Under the pieces are notes generated by a model. The model was not told the DNA's origin, made no database searches, and was given only the letters and a program-made list of their open reading frames with translations. From Gari tellinella (Eukaryota > Mollusca > Bivalvia > Cardiida > Psammobiidae): a stretch of DNA of 64,000 nucleotides. The first letter of the stretch is position 1; each line of letters begins with the position of its first letter. The translations under genes were made by a program, and so were the position numbers. Below are positions 42,870 to 53,869 of this stretch, piece by piece. The stretch lies in assembly GCA_922989275.2 (NCBI GenBank), contig OV277868.1, positions 78,420,216-78,484,215 of the forward strand, in the 5' to 3' direction.

Positions 42870-43450
42870 GTAATTCATAGCGAAATACTTTTAAAGGGTT
42901 TATGCAGACAACAAATGCTGCAATGTGGTTTACATAATTTACTTTAATTTTGGTTTAGAAACTTAATAACATAACTAAACATATAATAGCACGCAATAAC
43001 AAAGTCAGAAATTTAGTTTAACCAGGTGATGATTATAACATTCTAAATATGACAGTGCTCAAATACAGTCAGCAAACAAAGCTCTATTTATGATTCATGA
43101 GTATTGTTTAAAAATAAAGTAAGCGTCTGAATAAAGATCACAGCCATCCATAAATTCTGACGCCAAACATCCTATCAAGTTAAAATAATACATGTAGTGG
43201 TTATACTCAGTAAACACTAAATCATTAAAACACAACCTCTTCATGGTCTAATATTTTAGGTTATATAAAGCGTTTCAGGTGAGATTGAGATCGTTCGTAA
43301 GCATTTGATTGGTCAGATTTGAGCTTTTGCTCTGGACTGATCAATAGGTTCGATATGCAGGGATTATACCAGCGTACGGAGGTTTAGCTTTCATTTACAA
43401 CTTGTTGAATTGGCATACGGGCTGGACAAATTCTCTTTATGAGATATATT
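42870..43450. other. No gene; possible promoter region of the ATPase-TOPRIM gene
   Basis: Non-coding. A TATA-like GGTTATATAAAGCG lies at about 43258-43271, about 370 bp upstream of the next gene's ATG. No other support. Confidence 0.3.
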
Positions 43451-43452
43451 GT

Positions 43453-43624
43453 TTAACCTTTACTCCATTGTTTATATTCATTATTAAAGACAAATGTTTC
43501 TTAAAGCAGACCGAAAGTGAAGCACACTGTTTTAAGAAGCATTCTGTTTTACTCTCAGCATGCCTTAAGGTGCCATCTGCTAGGATATAGGAAATACATG
43601 TATTTATTATGATATTCTTCACTG
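43453..43624. mobile_element. M1 MITE remnant abutting the ATPase-TOPRIM gene
   Basis: TTAACCTTTACTCCATTG, then hairpin CTTAAAGCAGACCGAAAGTG ... TGCCTTAAGGTGCCATCTGC and ATTATGATATTCTTCACTG. The right third is missing. The remnant stops about 10 bp before the TTGTTTGTAG that precedes the gene. Confidence 0.65.
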
Positions 43625-43638
43625 TTGTTTGTAGGAAT

Positions 43639-45513
43639 ATGCTGCTGAGAGTCAGATTGAAGAATATCGTCCATTTTGAAGACACTACTATAGACATCAA
43701 CAATGGTCCGAACTTGCTTATTGGACAGAATAATTCTGGAAAAAGCGCCACGCTAGAAGCCATTCGGAGATGCATGAGCACTTCAAAGAGCACATCTTTA
43801 TCTAATCCCCATATCTCAGCCAAACTGTCACTTATTTCCTGTCTCTTTTCTTCTTCTGAAGACTCTTTTAAGCAAATATATTCTGCTGTAGTAAGGCCTG
43901 CTTCAAGTGTGTCTACTGTTGAAAGTTATGCGGTCGCACTAAAGTGTTTTATAGCCATTGGAAAAGGCCAAGAACCGACGTTTGCAGCCGATCTTGTGAA
44001 AGAAAGTTCTGAGAATGGATTGGTTCGTGAACCTTTTCAACAGCATGTTGATGGTGTCAATGCCATATACAATGCAGAAAGCATAACTTTCAACGAGGTC
44101 ATAATTGAACAGCTGTTGGAAAAACTACTTGAAAAACATAGAGACCAAATAAGTAAATTTTCTAACTGTGAATCCACTGATGTCAGCAGTCAGACAACTT
44201 GTGAAACATATCTACGAAATTTTATTGACCAACATGTACTGATTACTTTTTCATCGAGAAGCCTATCTCCCTTGCAATGGACTCTTAGTGAACCGTCCAT
44301 AGAGCTAAACCCCGAACAGTTACGAGTGAATGAGGATATCTTGATATGGAGTTTGAGTGGCAATTTCACTGCACTCGAGCAACAGAAAGAGAAGTACTAT
44401 TTTGAAACGATCACCAATAGTAGTGACTTCGAATTTGAATTGGTGGATGGCAGAACTATCGCTTACGTAGATAGGGCGAGGAAATGCATACCTTTACACA
44501 AGGTTCCTAATGGCATATACGAAGCAAAAGTTATGTCAATAGTTTTGGCACTTGATCGTTTTGCAACCATATGCTTAGACGACCCAGGCATGGGCATGGC
44601 TATGCCAATGATCGAAAGAGTGAGAGATTTGGTACTATATGCAGTTAAAGACAAAGTGGTAGTTTTAACCAGTCATCTTCCTGGTTTCTTGGCACCCTGG
44701 ATCATACCTTATACATGGCTGTTTCGAAGACAATGTCGTAAAACAGATAAAACATTTATAGTGAATTCGCTTCATAACCTCAGCACCAAAGATTCTGTTG
44801 GTGGAATGAAATTAGCCCGCATCGTTACAAGTGACCCTTTCAATGGCCTGTTCTTTGCAAAAAGAATCTTTTTCGTCGAGGGATTGAATGAATTCCTTTT
44901 CATGACGACCCTTAGACTGTTAATGCTCACAGACCTAGACTTAGCAGAATCTTTCATGAATGAAACAAGGTACGGCGCTAAGGAACATTTTCGAAAGTTT
45001 ATGTCTTCGCTTCATGTGATTGCCATGGCTGGAGAGGCATTCAAGATCCAGATGAGAAGTATTTGTTTGAAGTTAGGAATACCCCACTTATTTCTTTTTG
45101 ATTTCGACTCGTTGACGCAAAACATTCCGAAACAGACGTCTAGAACAGACTGGCACCCTTTCCTGGAAGCTTTCTCTATTGACAGATATAAGGTCGGACC
45201 AGTGTCGGACGATGTTTCTATTCTAGAAGAATATGGAATATTTGTATTCAACAAGATCGGATGTGTTGCAGGAACACTCCAGTCTGTTTTTCGCGAGTTT
45301 GGCGAAAACGAAAATGTGGCAACTTTTTTCAAAGAAAACAATATAAATATTTTTCAAAAACGAGCAAAACTATTTCACGACAGAAACACCAGCAGCGAAA
45401 ACATTAGAATCGTCGTGCGGAAAGTCATAGAAATTTCACAAGAAACAGAAACGGAAATATCGAGATTAGTTAGGTTTTTGATCAAGACTAGTGAGAAATG
45501 TTATCATGATTAA
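43639..45513 (+). CDS. OLD-family-like ATPase with TOPRIM nuclease domain
   Basis: One uninterrupted exon. I start at the ATG at 43639, just after an acceptor-like TTGTTTGTAG (43625-43634); an in-frame ATG at 43609 would add 10 residues encoded by MITE sequence. Numbering counts from 43609. An ABC/SMC-type ATPase half opens with LLRVRLKNIVHFEDTTIDIN and Walker A GQNNSGKS (39-46). Walker B is ICLDDPG (about 321-327), with Asp where Glu is usual, and a switch TSHLPGFL (His about 356). The C-terminal half has TOPRIM signatures: IFFVEGLNEFLF (Glu about 424) and HLFLFDFDS (Asp498, Asp500). This order is that of OLD nucleases, bacterial/phage ATP-regulated DNA-cutting proteins that also include the GajA subunit of Gabija defence. 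Function in an animal is unknown. No helicase partner lies nearby. Length (624 aa from this ATG) fits the OLD family. Confidence 0.78.
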   Translation: MLLRVRLKNIVHFEDTTIDINNGPNLLIGQNNSGKSATLEAIRRCMSTSKSTSLSNPHISAKLSLISCLFSSSEDSFKQIYSAVVRPASSVSTVESYAVALKCFIAIGKGQEPTFAADLVKESSENGLVREPFQQHVDGVNAIYNAESITFNEVIIEQLLEKLLEKHRDQISKFSNCESTDVSSQTTCETYLRNFIDQHVLITFSSRSLSPLQWTLSEPSIELNPEQLRVNEDILIWSLSGNFTALEQQKEKYYFETITNSSDFEFELVDGRTIAYVDRARKCIPLHKVPNGIYEAKVMSIVLALDRFATICLDDPGMGMAMPMIERVRDLVLYAVKDKVVVLTSHLPGFLAPWIIPYTWLFRRQCRKTDKTFIVNSLHNLSTKDSVGGMKLARIVTSDPFNGLFFAKRIFFVEGLNEFLFMTTLRLLMLTDLDLAESFMNETRYGAKEHFRKFMSSLHVIAMAGEAFKIQMRSICLKLGIPHLFLFDFDSLTQNIPKQTSRTDWHPFLEAFSIDRYKVGPVSDDVSILEEYGIFVFNKIGCVAGTLQSVFREFGENENVATFFKENNINIFQKRAKLFHDRNTSSENIRIVVRKVIEISQETETEISRLVRFLIKTSEKCYHD

Positions 45514-45552
45514 GCTACATTGGCAACCAAAACCTATAACCAAACCCTTATA

Positions 45553-45790
45553 CCGCCAAATCAAGCGTAAATTTTACCCGTTCACCACCAAATCATTCTC
45601 TGCTTCAATATCGTTGTCCGCAAAATCGGTGAAAAATGTGAATTGAGGCAGCAGTATACCTGACGAGATTGTGTAATTAGTGACAGAAAGTTTGGATTCT
45701 TATCAGGCCCCGCGTCAGGCGACATCTGTTCTGGATCTTAACTTTTTGCAAAGTCGACTTTCGGTGACTTTGGCGATGACAGGGTTGAAC
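45553..45790. mobile_element. M2-type MITE, diverged
   Basis: ACCGCCAAATCAAGCG on the left, a decayed GTTTGGATTCTTATCAGGCC / CTGGATCTTAACTTTTTGC palindrome, and CTTTGGCGATGACAGGGTTG on the right, following the part order of the 52878-53093 copy. Confidence 0.55.
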
Positions 45791-45829
45791 AAAATATATA
45801 GTTGAATGCCAATATCGACGTCAGCACAT

Positions 45830-46163
45830 TGTGCCCGTTTTACTATACTACTTACGCGTAAGTCAAAATTTTAATTTTTTATTTATATTTTTTATAGTTT
45901 AAACATATTTTATTTCCATATACATAAGGAAATGGGGTCGGGTCACAAGTTCTCTCAACATTAGATTCGACCCTTCCCCATTATTTTTTATTATCACTTG
46001 ATACAAACAGCAAAGAGCCAGATCAGAGGACGCGCTTTTAGCGCGTCCTCTGATCTGGCTATTTGCTGTTTGCAAACGTTTATGATCGAAAAATAAGAGT
46101 AAAACGATTTTGACTTACGCAAAAACTTTGCGTAAACTTGTAGTTTAGTAAAACGGGCCCCTT
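45830..46163. mobile_element. TIR MITE, about 330 bp
   Basis: The left TGCCCGTTTTACTATACTAC, TTACGCGTAAGTCAAAAT and the right ATTTTGACTTACGC ... TAGTAAAACGGGC are inverted copies. TTGTGC occurs on both outer sides. The centre is a perfect palindrome (GCCAGATCAGAGGACGCGC ...). It is non-coding. Confidence 0.75.
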
Positions 46164-46169
46164 GTGCAT

Positions 46170-47090
46170 AACGTTGATGTTATGACCTCGAGTTGCATGA
46201 GTACCTCGACGTGTGATCAGGTCTGGAACTATTTGACATTTTTATCAATGAATATTTCTTCAATCTAAATGTCAACATGTTTATTAGAATATATACAGAA
46301 TGTTCTAAATATTAAGCAGATCATAGTATGCAGGAAATAGTGTTTCAATATTTTATCATGTATACTTTAGATGTTTTTCGTAACTATACGTGTATATGCA
46401 AAACGTGTATGAAGTATATTGTTTCAGTATTACTATGTGCTCATTGTTATAATGGCAATGGTAAAAAATCACTTTCTTTGCAAATTTCGAGAGAACAAAA
46501 ATCAGAGGTGGGAAACGACATATTGTTCTTGGTCTGCAGTTCTGCATGTTCTTGTGTCTGCTTGTCTGTCTGTTCACAACTTTTTAAAATATTAACCAAT
46601 AACTTTGAAACTATATGCGATCTAGACTTTGTATTTTGCCCATGTGATCAACTCAGGAAACCCTTGAGCTCAGGATAACTTGAGTTTACCTTTGCTTTAA
46701 CATTGCCTAGAACTTCACATGATAGATAATTCATATTTTCATATTTGGTGCGTACTTAACTCAAGAATTCATTGTTTTCAGTATAATTAGAGTCATTTCA
46801 CACCAGATATGAAGATACTTATTATAGAGACATATTCAGAAGCTGTACTCCACTCCAAAATCCAATGAGCTCAATACAAAGTGGGTCATGACAGACAAAG
46901 GCCAAGGTTATTTAGAGGTCAATGTCACATAAGGTGACATGGTGTTACACAAACACATCTTGTAAAATTGGCAATTAACCATTCACTGTTCTACATCATT
47001 AATGTAAAAAATGTAAATATTGTTGTAATCACAATGTCTAATATAGATTGATAGCCTTATATTCAAACACATGTTGTGTAATAGAACGAT
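46170..47090. other. No supported gene
   Basis: AT-rich intergenic sequence. An open stretch at 46328-46678 encodes a Cys-rich, unconserved-looking peptide with no recognisable domain; I do not call it a gene. Confidence 0.45.
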
Positions 47091-47864
47091 ACGGCTGACT
47101 GTACTTAGGACCATGCGGTCCTAGGGCGTATGAGAGCTTTAGCTCCAACGGCCAAGGCCTGGGATGAGGGGTTGCGTCCCTCCCAGTATCAGCATTGAAA
47201 GACACAATGGCGCACAATCAATCAGAACCCTATACTGCTCCAGAGGCGGAAGTCCTCAGGAGCACAGCAGAGGCAGTGGGCGCTGGTCCCCATGGACAGC
47301 ATGACGACATCGAGTCTGACAACAGCACACAGTCCAATGCAATGCTGCGAGCAAGGAGGCCATTCTATATGGGTACCTTCAATATAGCCACAGCAAGAGA
47401 AGAAGCAAGAATGCTTGAGATCGCACATTGTGCAGAAGAGAGTGGAGTAGAGATCCTAGGGATCCAGAAACACAGGAGAGTTCACCCAGATGACCTGATC
47501 GTGTTCAAGAGGATTGAGAAAAGATACCTCATCACAGCTTCTGCATGGAGGAACTCAGTACAGGCTGCCAACGGAGGAGTCGGTCTGCTGCTCAGTCACC
47601 GTGCAAGAAAAGCACTGCGTAAAGCACACCCTCACTCACAAAGAATCCTTGTTGCAGAGTTTAGCGGCAATCCGGCCACAACCATTATAGTCTGCTACGC
47701 ACCTACCAATGTAGCTCCCGAAGAAGAGGCAGAGAAATTTTATGAAGAACTGAGGGAGGCAATACAAACTGTCTCCCACAACTTCTTGGCCATCTTAGGG
47801 GATCTTAATGCAAGACTATGCAAGGAAGATGTACCATTTCCCTTCCATGACGTGACAAACCGTA

Positions 47865-48902
47865 TTATTATACCTCACTCGATTTATCTACTATATAGCC
47901 TCATGTGACGTCAGAAGGTGAAAATCCGTAATGTTACCTGGCTAACATTACATTTCGGCCCGCGTAACATCACGAAATTACCCTGCGTATTCGGCCCGAG
48001 TTTTAGTACCCCTCAGTTCAGAAAAAGGAAGAATCAAAACGCTTCTAGTGAAATAACGGCAATGAACTGGAAAAGTGAGTCGATTCGAATTTGCAAAGTT
48101 ACACAATCGAAATCAAATGGACCATACTTTACGCTTCATCTCAATGAGATAAGATTTTAAAACAATCGACTGCAGAGTGTCACCAGTTTTCGCGTTGCTA
48201 ATCAATGTCGTTCATTATTTTGGAACATTTTCTTTACTCATTCCTTAGATTCAAACTCTGCATCCTGTTCAATATTTATGTCGACATTTGCTACTAAATT
48301 TGACATTCTGCTTTGTCTATTAGCCTACCTAAAGTATCTGTCAACTTGTTGCTAGAGTGCCGTATTGCTAAAAATAGAATAAGACAGACAGAATTGGAGA
48401 CGATTGTAGAATGGTCTATAACAGCGTATAGCTAGATATGGGAATACAAATAACGAATGGATATTTGTTTGTTAACCTTTTGTTGGCAATATTATTCAGA
48501 ATAAAGGTTTGTTGCTTGCAATTTGAATTTTTTTTAAAAACACGTCAATATAAAAACTTTATATACAAATTAAATCGACGTCACGTGATCTGTGTCCGTG
48601 GCCTAGCGGTATGATGGTCGACCCTGCCCACGGCGGTCCGAGTTCGAATCCCGATCGATCCAAACTTTTATTTTTTCAAATAATAATTTGTTTTTTGTTT
48701 ATTTTTGTTAACAAACATATTTATTGTGTTTTTGCGTCTAGAAATTAACTTCTCCGTTATTTGTTTTTAGTAATGAAAATAAAATAGTTCCGATACATGT
48801 ATTCGCGATCGTTGTTCTGTATTGAAAACAGTGGTAATTAGATCTAAATTTTTGTCACATGAGGCTATATAGTAGATAAATCGAGTGAGGTATAATAATA
48901 TA
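47865..48902. mobile_element. TIR element inserted at TA in the LINE endonuclease
   Basis: The left end TTATTATACCTCACTCGATT and the right end AATCGAGTGAGGTATAATAA are exact inverted copies, and the match extends about 47 bp to GTCACATGAGGC. TA lies at each edge (47863-47864 on the left). The interior has a short open frame with no recognisable domain and a tRNA-like segment near 48600. A TA duplication is typical of Tc1/mariner-like elements, but there is no transposase. Confidence 0.75.
48596..48670 (+). repeat. tRNA-like sequence inside the TA-flanked element
   Basis: GTGGCCTAGCGGTATGATGG resembles an A-box arm and GAGTTCGAATCCCGATC (about 48642-48658) is a good B box. The acceptor ends do not pair well, so a SINE or Pol III promoter relic is likelier than a tRNA gene. 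Confidence 0.45.
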
Positions 48903-49047
48903 TAAATATCACATCTCACAGAGGGTGAGAGAACGGATTGGTCACCCTCGACAAGTAAATGTCAACCTCGGCTAACGCCTCGGTTGACATTACTTGCCTC
49001 GGGTGACCAATCCGTTCTCTCACCCTCTGTGAGATGTGATATTTATA
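48903..49047. mobile_element. Fold-back element, about 145 bp, in the LINE endonuclease
   Basis: TATAAATATCACATCTCACA on the left is mirrored by TGTGAGATGTGATATTTATA on the right. The arms run inward for over 60 bp (GGTGAGAGAACGGATTGGTC). It sits between the TIR element and the resumed LINE frame (TA at 49048-49049). Confidence 0.8.
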
Positions 49048-51640
49048 TAATGGCAATTACCTGGCTGATTTGCTGACAGAACATGAGCTCTTAGCAGCCA
49101 ACACACAGTTCCGCAAAAGAACTGGCAAGAGGTGGACATTCAAAGACCGAGCAACAGGGACTAAGAAACAGCTTGACTATATCCTGGTTAGAACGAAATG
49201 GAGGAACAGTATTCTGAATGCAGAACCCTACAACTCATTCCAGTCCGTCGGCTCCGACCATAGGATTGTTTCTATGTCTGTTCGACTTAGTCTCAGGGCA
49301 CCTAAGCACCCGACGTAAGTCCGATATGACTGGAAAGCTTTCTCGACAGACCAAGAGCTACACAGGAGATATGCTGTGGAAGTGAGGAATAGGTTCCAAG
49401 TTTTGATGGATGAGGATGACCTGACTGAACGCTATGAACACTTCATCTCAGCCAATACAGAGGCAATGAAGATGCGTGTTCCGGTACAGAAACGTCTTAA
49501 CTCTTAAGCAATCCCAACGCACCAAGCACCCGGACATAGTGGATGCCGGAGACAAAATGAAGAAGGCAAGTCAGGAATATAACTTCAGGAGTGACGTTGA
49601 GAGCAGGGAGGAGCTAAATAGAGCTAAGCAGCACCTGTTCAGTACCTATGACAGACTCAAGGGTGAGGAGATCAGGGAAAAGATACAGACTGTGGAGGCG
49701 GCTCAAGGAGATGGGAAGTACGCGGCATCCTGGAGAGGGATCAATGAGATGAGTGGTAGGAAGAGGACCAAGGAAGGCCAAGTCGCTGGAAGAAGTCCTG
49801 AAGAGAGGGTTACCACATGGGCGACTCACTTCAGCAACCTGCTTGGGAGCATACAGTAGAGGACCCTGACGGTGAAATTCTGCCTGTCCTCACTGACCTC
49901 AACATCGAGGACGGACCCTTCACAACTCAGGAGTATGAAAAAGGGAAAGCCTCCCTGCAAACCGGAAAGAGTTCGGGTCCAGATGGTATACCCCCAGAGG
50001 TATTAAAAAGCTGTAATCTAGACGACTTGGTCCTAGAGATGTGCAACTTGGCTCTGACAGAAGGCACCAGCCCCAAGCAATGGTCCCTGGCTAATGTAAT
50101 ACCTATTCCTAAGTCAGGAGATCTCTCAAAGCCAGACAACTACAGGGGTATCAGCCTATCTTGAGTCACAGCAAATATGAGAAACAAAATGATCCTGAAC
50201 AGAATACGGACAGCCATAGACCCCTACTTCAGAGAGATTCAGACGGCTTTCGGGAGAAAAGCACTACAGCTGCCCAGATCCTAGCACTGAGGCGGATCAT
50301 CGAAGAAGTAAAAAGAAACAACTTACCGGCTGTAATGTGTTTTATAGACTTCAAAAAGGCCTTTGACTCCATTCATCGAGGCAAAATGATGAAAATACTT
50401 AGGGCGTATGACATTCCACCGAACCTGCTGTGTGCTATCGAGTCCATGTACTCCAATACAAGAGCCAAGGTCGTAACACCTGATGGCGACAGCAATGAGT
50501 TTGAGGTCACAGCAGGAGTGCTACAAGGAGATCCCCTAGCACCCTACCTTTTCATCATTGTGCTTGATTATGCTCTTAGACAAGCAATCCAAGGAAGAGA
50601 AGTGGACTTAGGACTGACTATTACACCCCGCAGATCATCAAGAACACCCGAGGTCGTCCTTACAGATTTAGACTTCGCAGATGACATAGGTCTTCTCTCA
50701 AATAGCACACACCAAGCACAGGAGCTTTTAACCAGGGTGGAGACAGAGTGTGCAAACGTTGGCCTGACACTCACTGCCAAGAAGACTGAAGTAATTACCT
50801 TCTGCCAACCACAAGATCACGCCCCCTTGACCATCATTGGAGGTTCATCTCTCAAAGAGGTTCATGACTTCCAAGTATTTGGGGTCATGGGTAAATACCT
50901 CTGAGAAAGACATCAAGGTCAGGAAAGCCCTTGCATGGCGAGCACTAAATGGGATGAAAGCAGTTTGGAGCTCACAAATGTCTCGCGATACAAAGCTTAG
51001 CTTCTTCTTCGCAACAGTCGAGCCTGTATTTCTATATGGCTCTGAGTGCTGGACAGTCACTTCTCAACTCAAGAAGTCCCTTGATGGCTGCTACACCAGG
51101 ATGCTAAGACAAGTTCTGAACATCAACCCAGGCCAGCACATCAAGAATGACACCCTCTATTGGGACATTCCTAGAGTGACAGACAAAATTGCCTGCCGAA
51201 GAATGGGGCTAGCCGGCCAGTGCTACAGACACAAGGAGCTGCCAGCTAGTAATGTGGTGCTGTGGACCCCTAAACATGGGAAACGGAAGCGAGGGCATCC
51301 AGGCTTAACCATGGTTAATGTCCTGACGCAGGATGTAGGAGCAGCAACCCCAGAGGAACTTGCACAATGCATGACAGAAAGGAAAGAATGGAGGTGCCGG
51401 CAACGTGTCCGTCTGCGGACGACCTGATGATGTTGAGTAACGAGTGCGATAAGGTACTATTTAAACTTAAAACTTAAATTATTATGTGCTTATTCCACTA
51501 ATCTGGACTATACTGAAACTTGCAATCCGTCTTGACACAATCCAGCCGCAGTGTAACTCTCCGAATGATTACAATTTCAAGCTGTTAATATGATATAGAA
51601 ATATGTGTACCTTAAGCATAACGGTTAAAAACAGACTTAA

Positions 51641-52104
51641 CCCTTTACTCAAAGATACGCATTTTTACGCCTTAATTTTATTCTTCAGCTGCGGAAATAA
51701 GTTAAACTTTGTACAGTCATAAATATGTTTCATAAGAAATGTTTTCTGTATCCTAAAAGATTGAAGCTTGAAAATGCAGACTTAACCCTTTGCCTTTTGG
51801 TCGCGACTTTGTTGATTTTTGCAAACAGTTTAGATCCAGATCAGACACCGCGTAACGCGGTGTCTGATCTGGATCCAAACTGTTTGACACTCTTCTTTAG
51901 GTTTATTTACTTAAAAATGTATAAATCTAAATTTAACAAACTTTGCAGACGACAATTTCGAAGCAGACGACATCACCGCAGGATAAGGGTTAAAATAAAG
52001 TACGGTAACGCAGAATGGGCTAAGTAAGGCGAAGTTTCTCTTACGTTTCACCTGTCGTAAGTGATCACCTGTCTTGAAAACTAGAAAAAGGCTATGGGTA
52101 AAAG
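51641..52104. mobile_element. M1 MITE carrying a nested M2 MITE
   Basis: The outer M1 starts CCCTTTACTCAAAGATACGC after TTAA (51637-51640) and ends GGCTATGGGTAAAAGG before TTAA (52105-52108). Inside, 51786-51989 is a complete M2 copy between TTAA sites: CCCTTTGCCTTTTGGTCGCG, palindrome AACAGTTTAGATCCAGATCA / its complement, then CGCAGGATAAGGG. Confidence 0.85.
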
Positions 52105-52369
52105 GTTAAGCACATACGAGATATTCAGCTTTAACTGTTGCTGTTACATTAAACAGAAACATTGATGCAAGGATAGTTATAATAATACTTCAATGCTTCA
52201 AATGCCATTGCGGAATTTTAAATAGAAGTTTACTGTACATGTTATGAGTTAAACAACAATCTACCATATATCAATTATTGCATAATTCAATCACCACGAC
52301 TTTGTTAGTTTCAGGGCGTATCGAACTTATCCATTATGCATGTAATTTATCATTATCGTTTAGCCCTTT

Positions 52370-52770
52370 CACTCTCAATGACGTCATAGAGCATATTTGT
52401 AAACAGTTTTGATCATGATCAGACGCCGCGTAACGCGGCGTCTCATCAGGATCAAAACTGTTTGCTTCTTCTTTTGAAATGACCTCAGATATACTGCCTT
52501 AAATCTAAGTTTGAAATTGTTACAGAAAAAAATATTGAAGCACAAGACATTTTGGCGATGAAGGGGTAAACATATCACGATATATATATATTTGATCATG
52601 AAGACAGATTAAAATCTTGTGAACAAAATGCCGCTTGCTTGTTATTTCTTCGTTTTTGTTTTTAGACAGTTCGAAGGAAGAAAAGCCAATATGAGTGACA
52701 AACAGTTTGTACCCTAATCAGACGCCGAGTTACTCATCGTCTGATCAGGATCCAAATTGTTTGAACATGT
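52370..52770. mobile_element. M2-type MITE and an adjacent palindrome relic
   Basis: 52372-52569 has CCCTTTCACTCTCAATGACG on the left, the palindrome AACAGTTTTGATCATGATCA with CGCCGCGTAACGCGGCG, and GGCGATGAAGGGGTAA on the right. 52697-52772 carries another core (CAAACAGTTTGTACCCTAAT ... GGATCCAAATTGTTTG) without clear ends. Confidence 0.7.
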
Positions 52771-52877
52771 CGGTGCCTCTAGGCTAAGTAATTGATAGAT
52801 GGGAATCTTAACGAAATACCGTTATCTAATAAACATGTTGCCAGTGCCATTAGTAGGATGGAGGTTATAGTAATTAA

Positions 52878-53093
52878 CCCTTAGCCCGCCAAATAAATTG
52901 TCGTCTGCTATATTTCTCGTCTGCTTCAAGTTTCAAAGTGCTTCAAAGTTGCTCAAAATTGCTGAAAATGTTGTCCGAGTGTCAAACAGCTTGGATCCGG
53001 ATGAGACGCCGAGTTACTCGGCGTCTCATCCGGATCCAAGCTGTTTGCATATGGAGCTATAGTCGTGACTGGCAGGCTAAGGGTTAATGAGTT
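52878..53093. mobile_element. M2 MITE, well preserved, 216 bp
   Basis: TTAA at 52874-52877 and 53094-53097. Left end CCCTTAGCCCGCCAAATAAA, right end GTGACTGGCAGGCTAAGGG. The core palindrome is AACAGCTTGGATCCGGATGA, CGCCGAGTTACTCGGCG and the complement. TTAA plus CCC/GGG ends again suggest piggyBac-type mobilisation. Confidence 0.85.
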
Positions 53094-53267
53094 GGTAGTA
53101 GCTTTACCAATGATACAAATAACATTGTTCGGCAGTAAAACAGGGATTATACGGGTCAATGTCTGTAAACATGCTGGTTCTGGTCGTGTTTTCATGGGTA
53201 CATGTGTTAGCTGTACTAGCTGATAAGCCATACGGTGACAGTGCATTAAGTAAGTTATATGTTTTTG

Positions 53268-53490
53268 TAGTACAGTACAAATGGCGTTATTCTTTTCAGT
53301 TTAAACGATGTGAATAAAGTGGAGAAATGACAACCTTTTGACAATGTTTGACGATTCATTTGTGAGTGGCAAACGGTTACGAGTTTGATTATCCTGTGTC
53401 TGATCTGGCTCCAACATGGTTGCAATGGATATTTGTATTTTAGCATAAAGCATTAATTAGGACAGACTAACGTCTTATTCCACTGGAATT
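53268..53490. mobile_element. M3 MITE, degraded
   Basis: GTACAAATGGCGTTATTCTT on the left and AACGTCTTATTCCACTG on the right, with a GGCAAACGG ... ATCTGGCTCCAACATGGTTG core, correspond to the M3 arrangement. Confidence 0.5.
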
Positions 53491-53869
53491 ACATCAAAAC
53501 TAGATAAAACCGAATTCTTAGAGAAGTGAAACATTCAGTTTAAAAATGTTTCTGGATTATCAGTATCCAGTATTTTATTGGCGACATCGGCATACTAAGT
53601 GCCCTGGACATTTACAGAGATATAAAGCAAATTATGGAACGACAACAAATCAAATTGCAACTCAATACAAAGTGTAATAGAAGACAATGCATATATCGTC
53701 CGAAATATATTAAATACGTTGACCAAATACATATACATGTACTAAGAAATAATACAAGAACAACGAAACAGTTTACATAATAATTGTTTCCAGGGTATAT
53801 TTTCTTAAAGTCAATGCTTATTTTATATATTTATCACAGTTCATAATTACAGTTTTATACTTTGCAAAC

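Larger units (their letters stand above)
47100..51440 (+). pseudogene. RTE-like LINE (endonuclease plus reverse transcriptase), dead
   Basis: The ORF starts at ATG 47207. Its APE-type endonuclease half runs to 47863 (YMGTFNIATAREEARMLEIA, LGIQKHRR, FLAILGDLNARL), is interrupted, and resumes at 49050 with LDYILVR and SVGSDHRIV, the catalytic Asp-His end. A linker in shifted frames follows (49317-49859). The reverse transcriptase spans about 49930-50900: GKSSGPDGIPPEVL, KPDNYRGISL, FIDFKKAFDSIHRGKM and DLDFADDIGLLS (catalytic ADD at 50677-50685). A C-terminal part with LYGSECWT and CYTRMLRQVL ends at 51427. Stops or frame changes at about 49317, 49476, 49860, 50161 and 50904 show it is inactive. 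The type matches an invertebrate RTE-like family; clade by pattern recognition only. Confidence 0.85.

Noticed and set aside
43259..43283. TATATAAAG followed by CAGGTGAGA as promoter plus first-exon donor
   Set aside because: The donor lies only about 10 bp after the TATA-like word, upstream of any expected transcription start, so the pair cannot work together; kept only as a weak promoter note.
43639..45513. Bacterial contamination or a complete Gabija operon
   Set aside because: Flanks are the same MITE families as the rest of the window and a MITE touches the gene, so it is in the animal chromosome. No helicase (GajB-like) gene lies on either side.
46328..46678. Small Cys-rich open frame as a secreted peptide gene
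   Set aside because: No convincing signal peptide plus mature pattern, no domain, and similar-length frames arise by chance in this AT-rich DNA.
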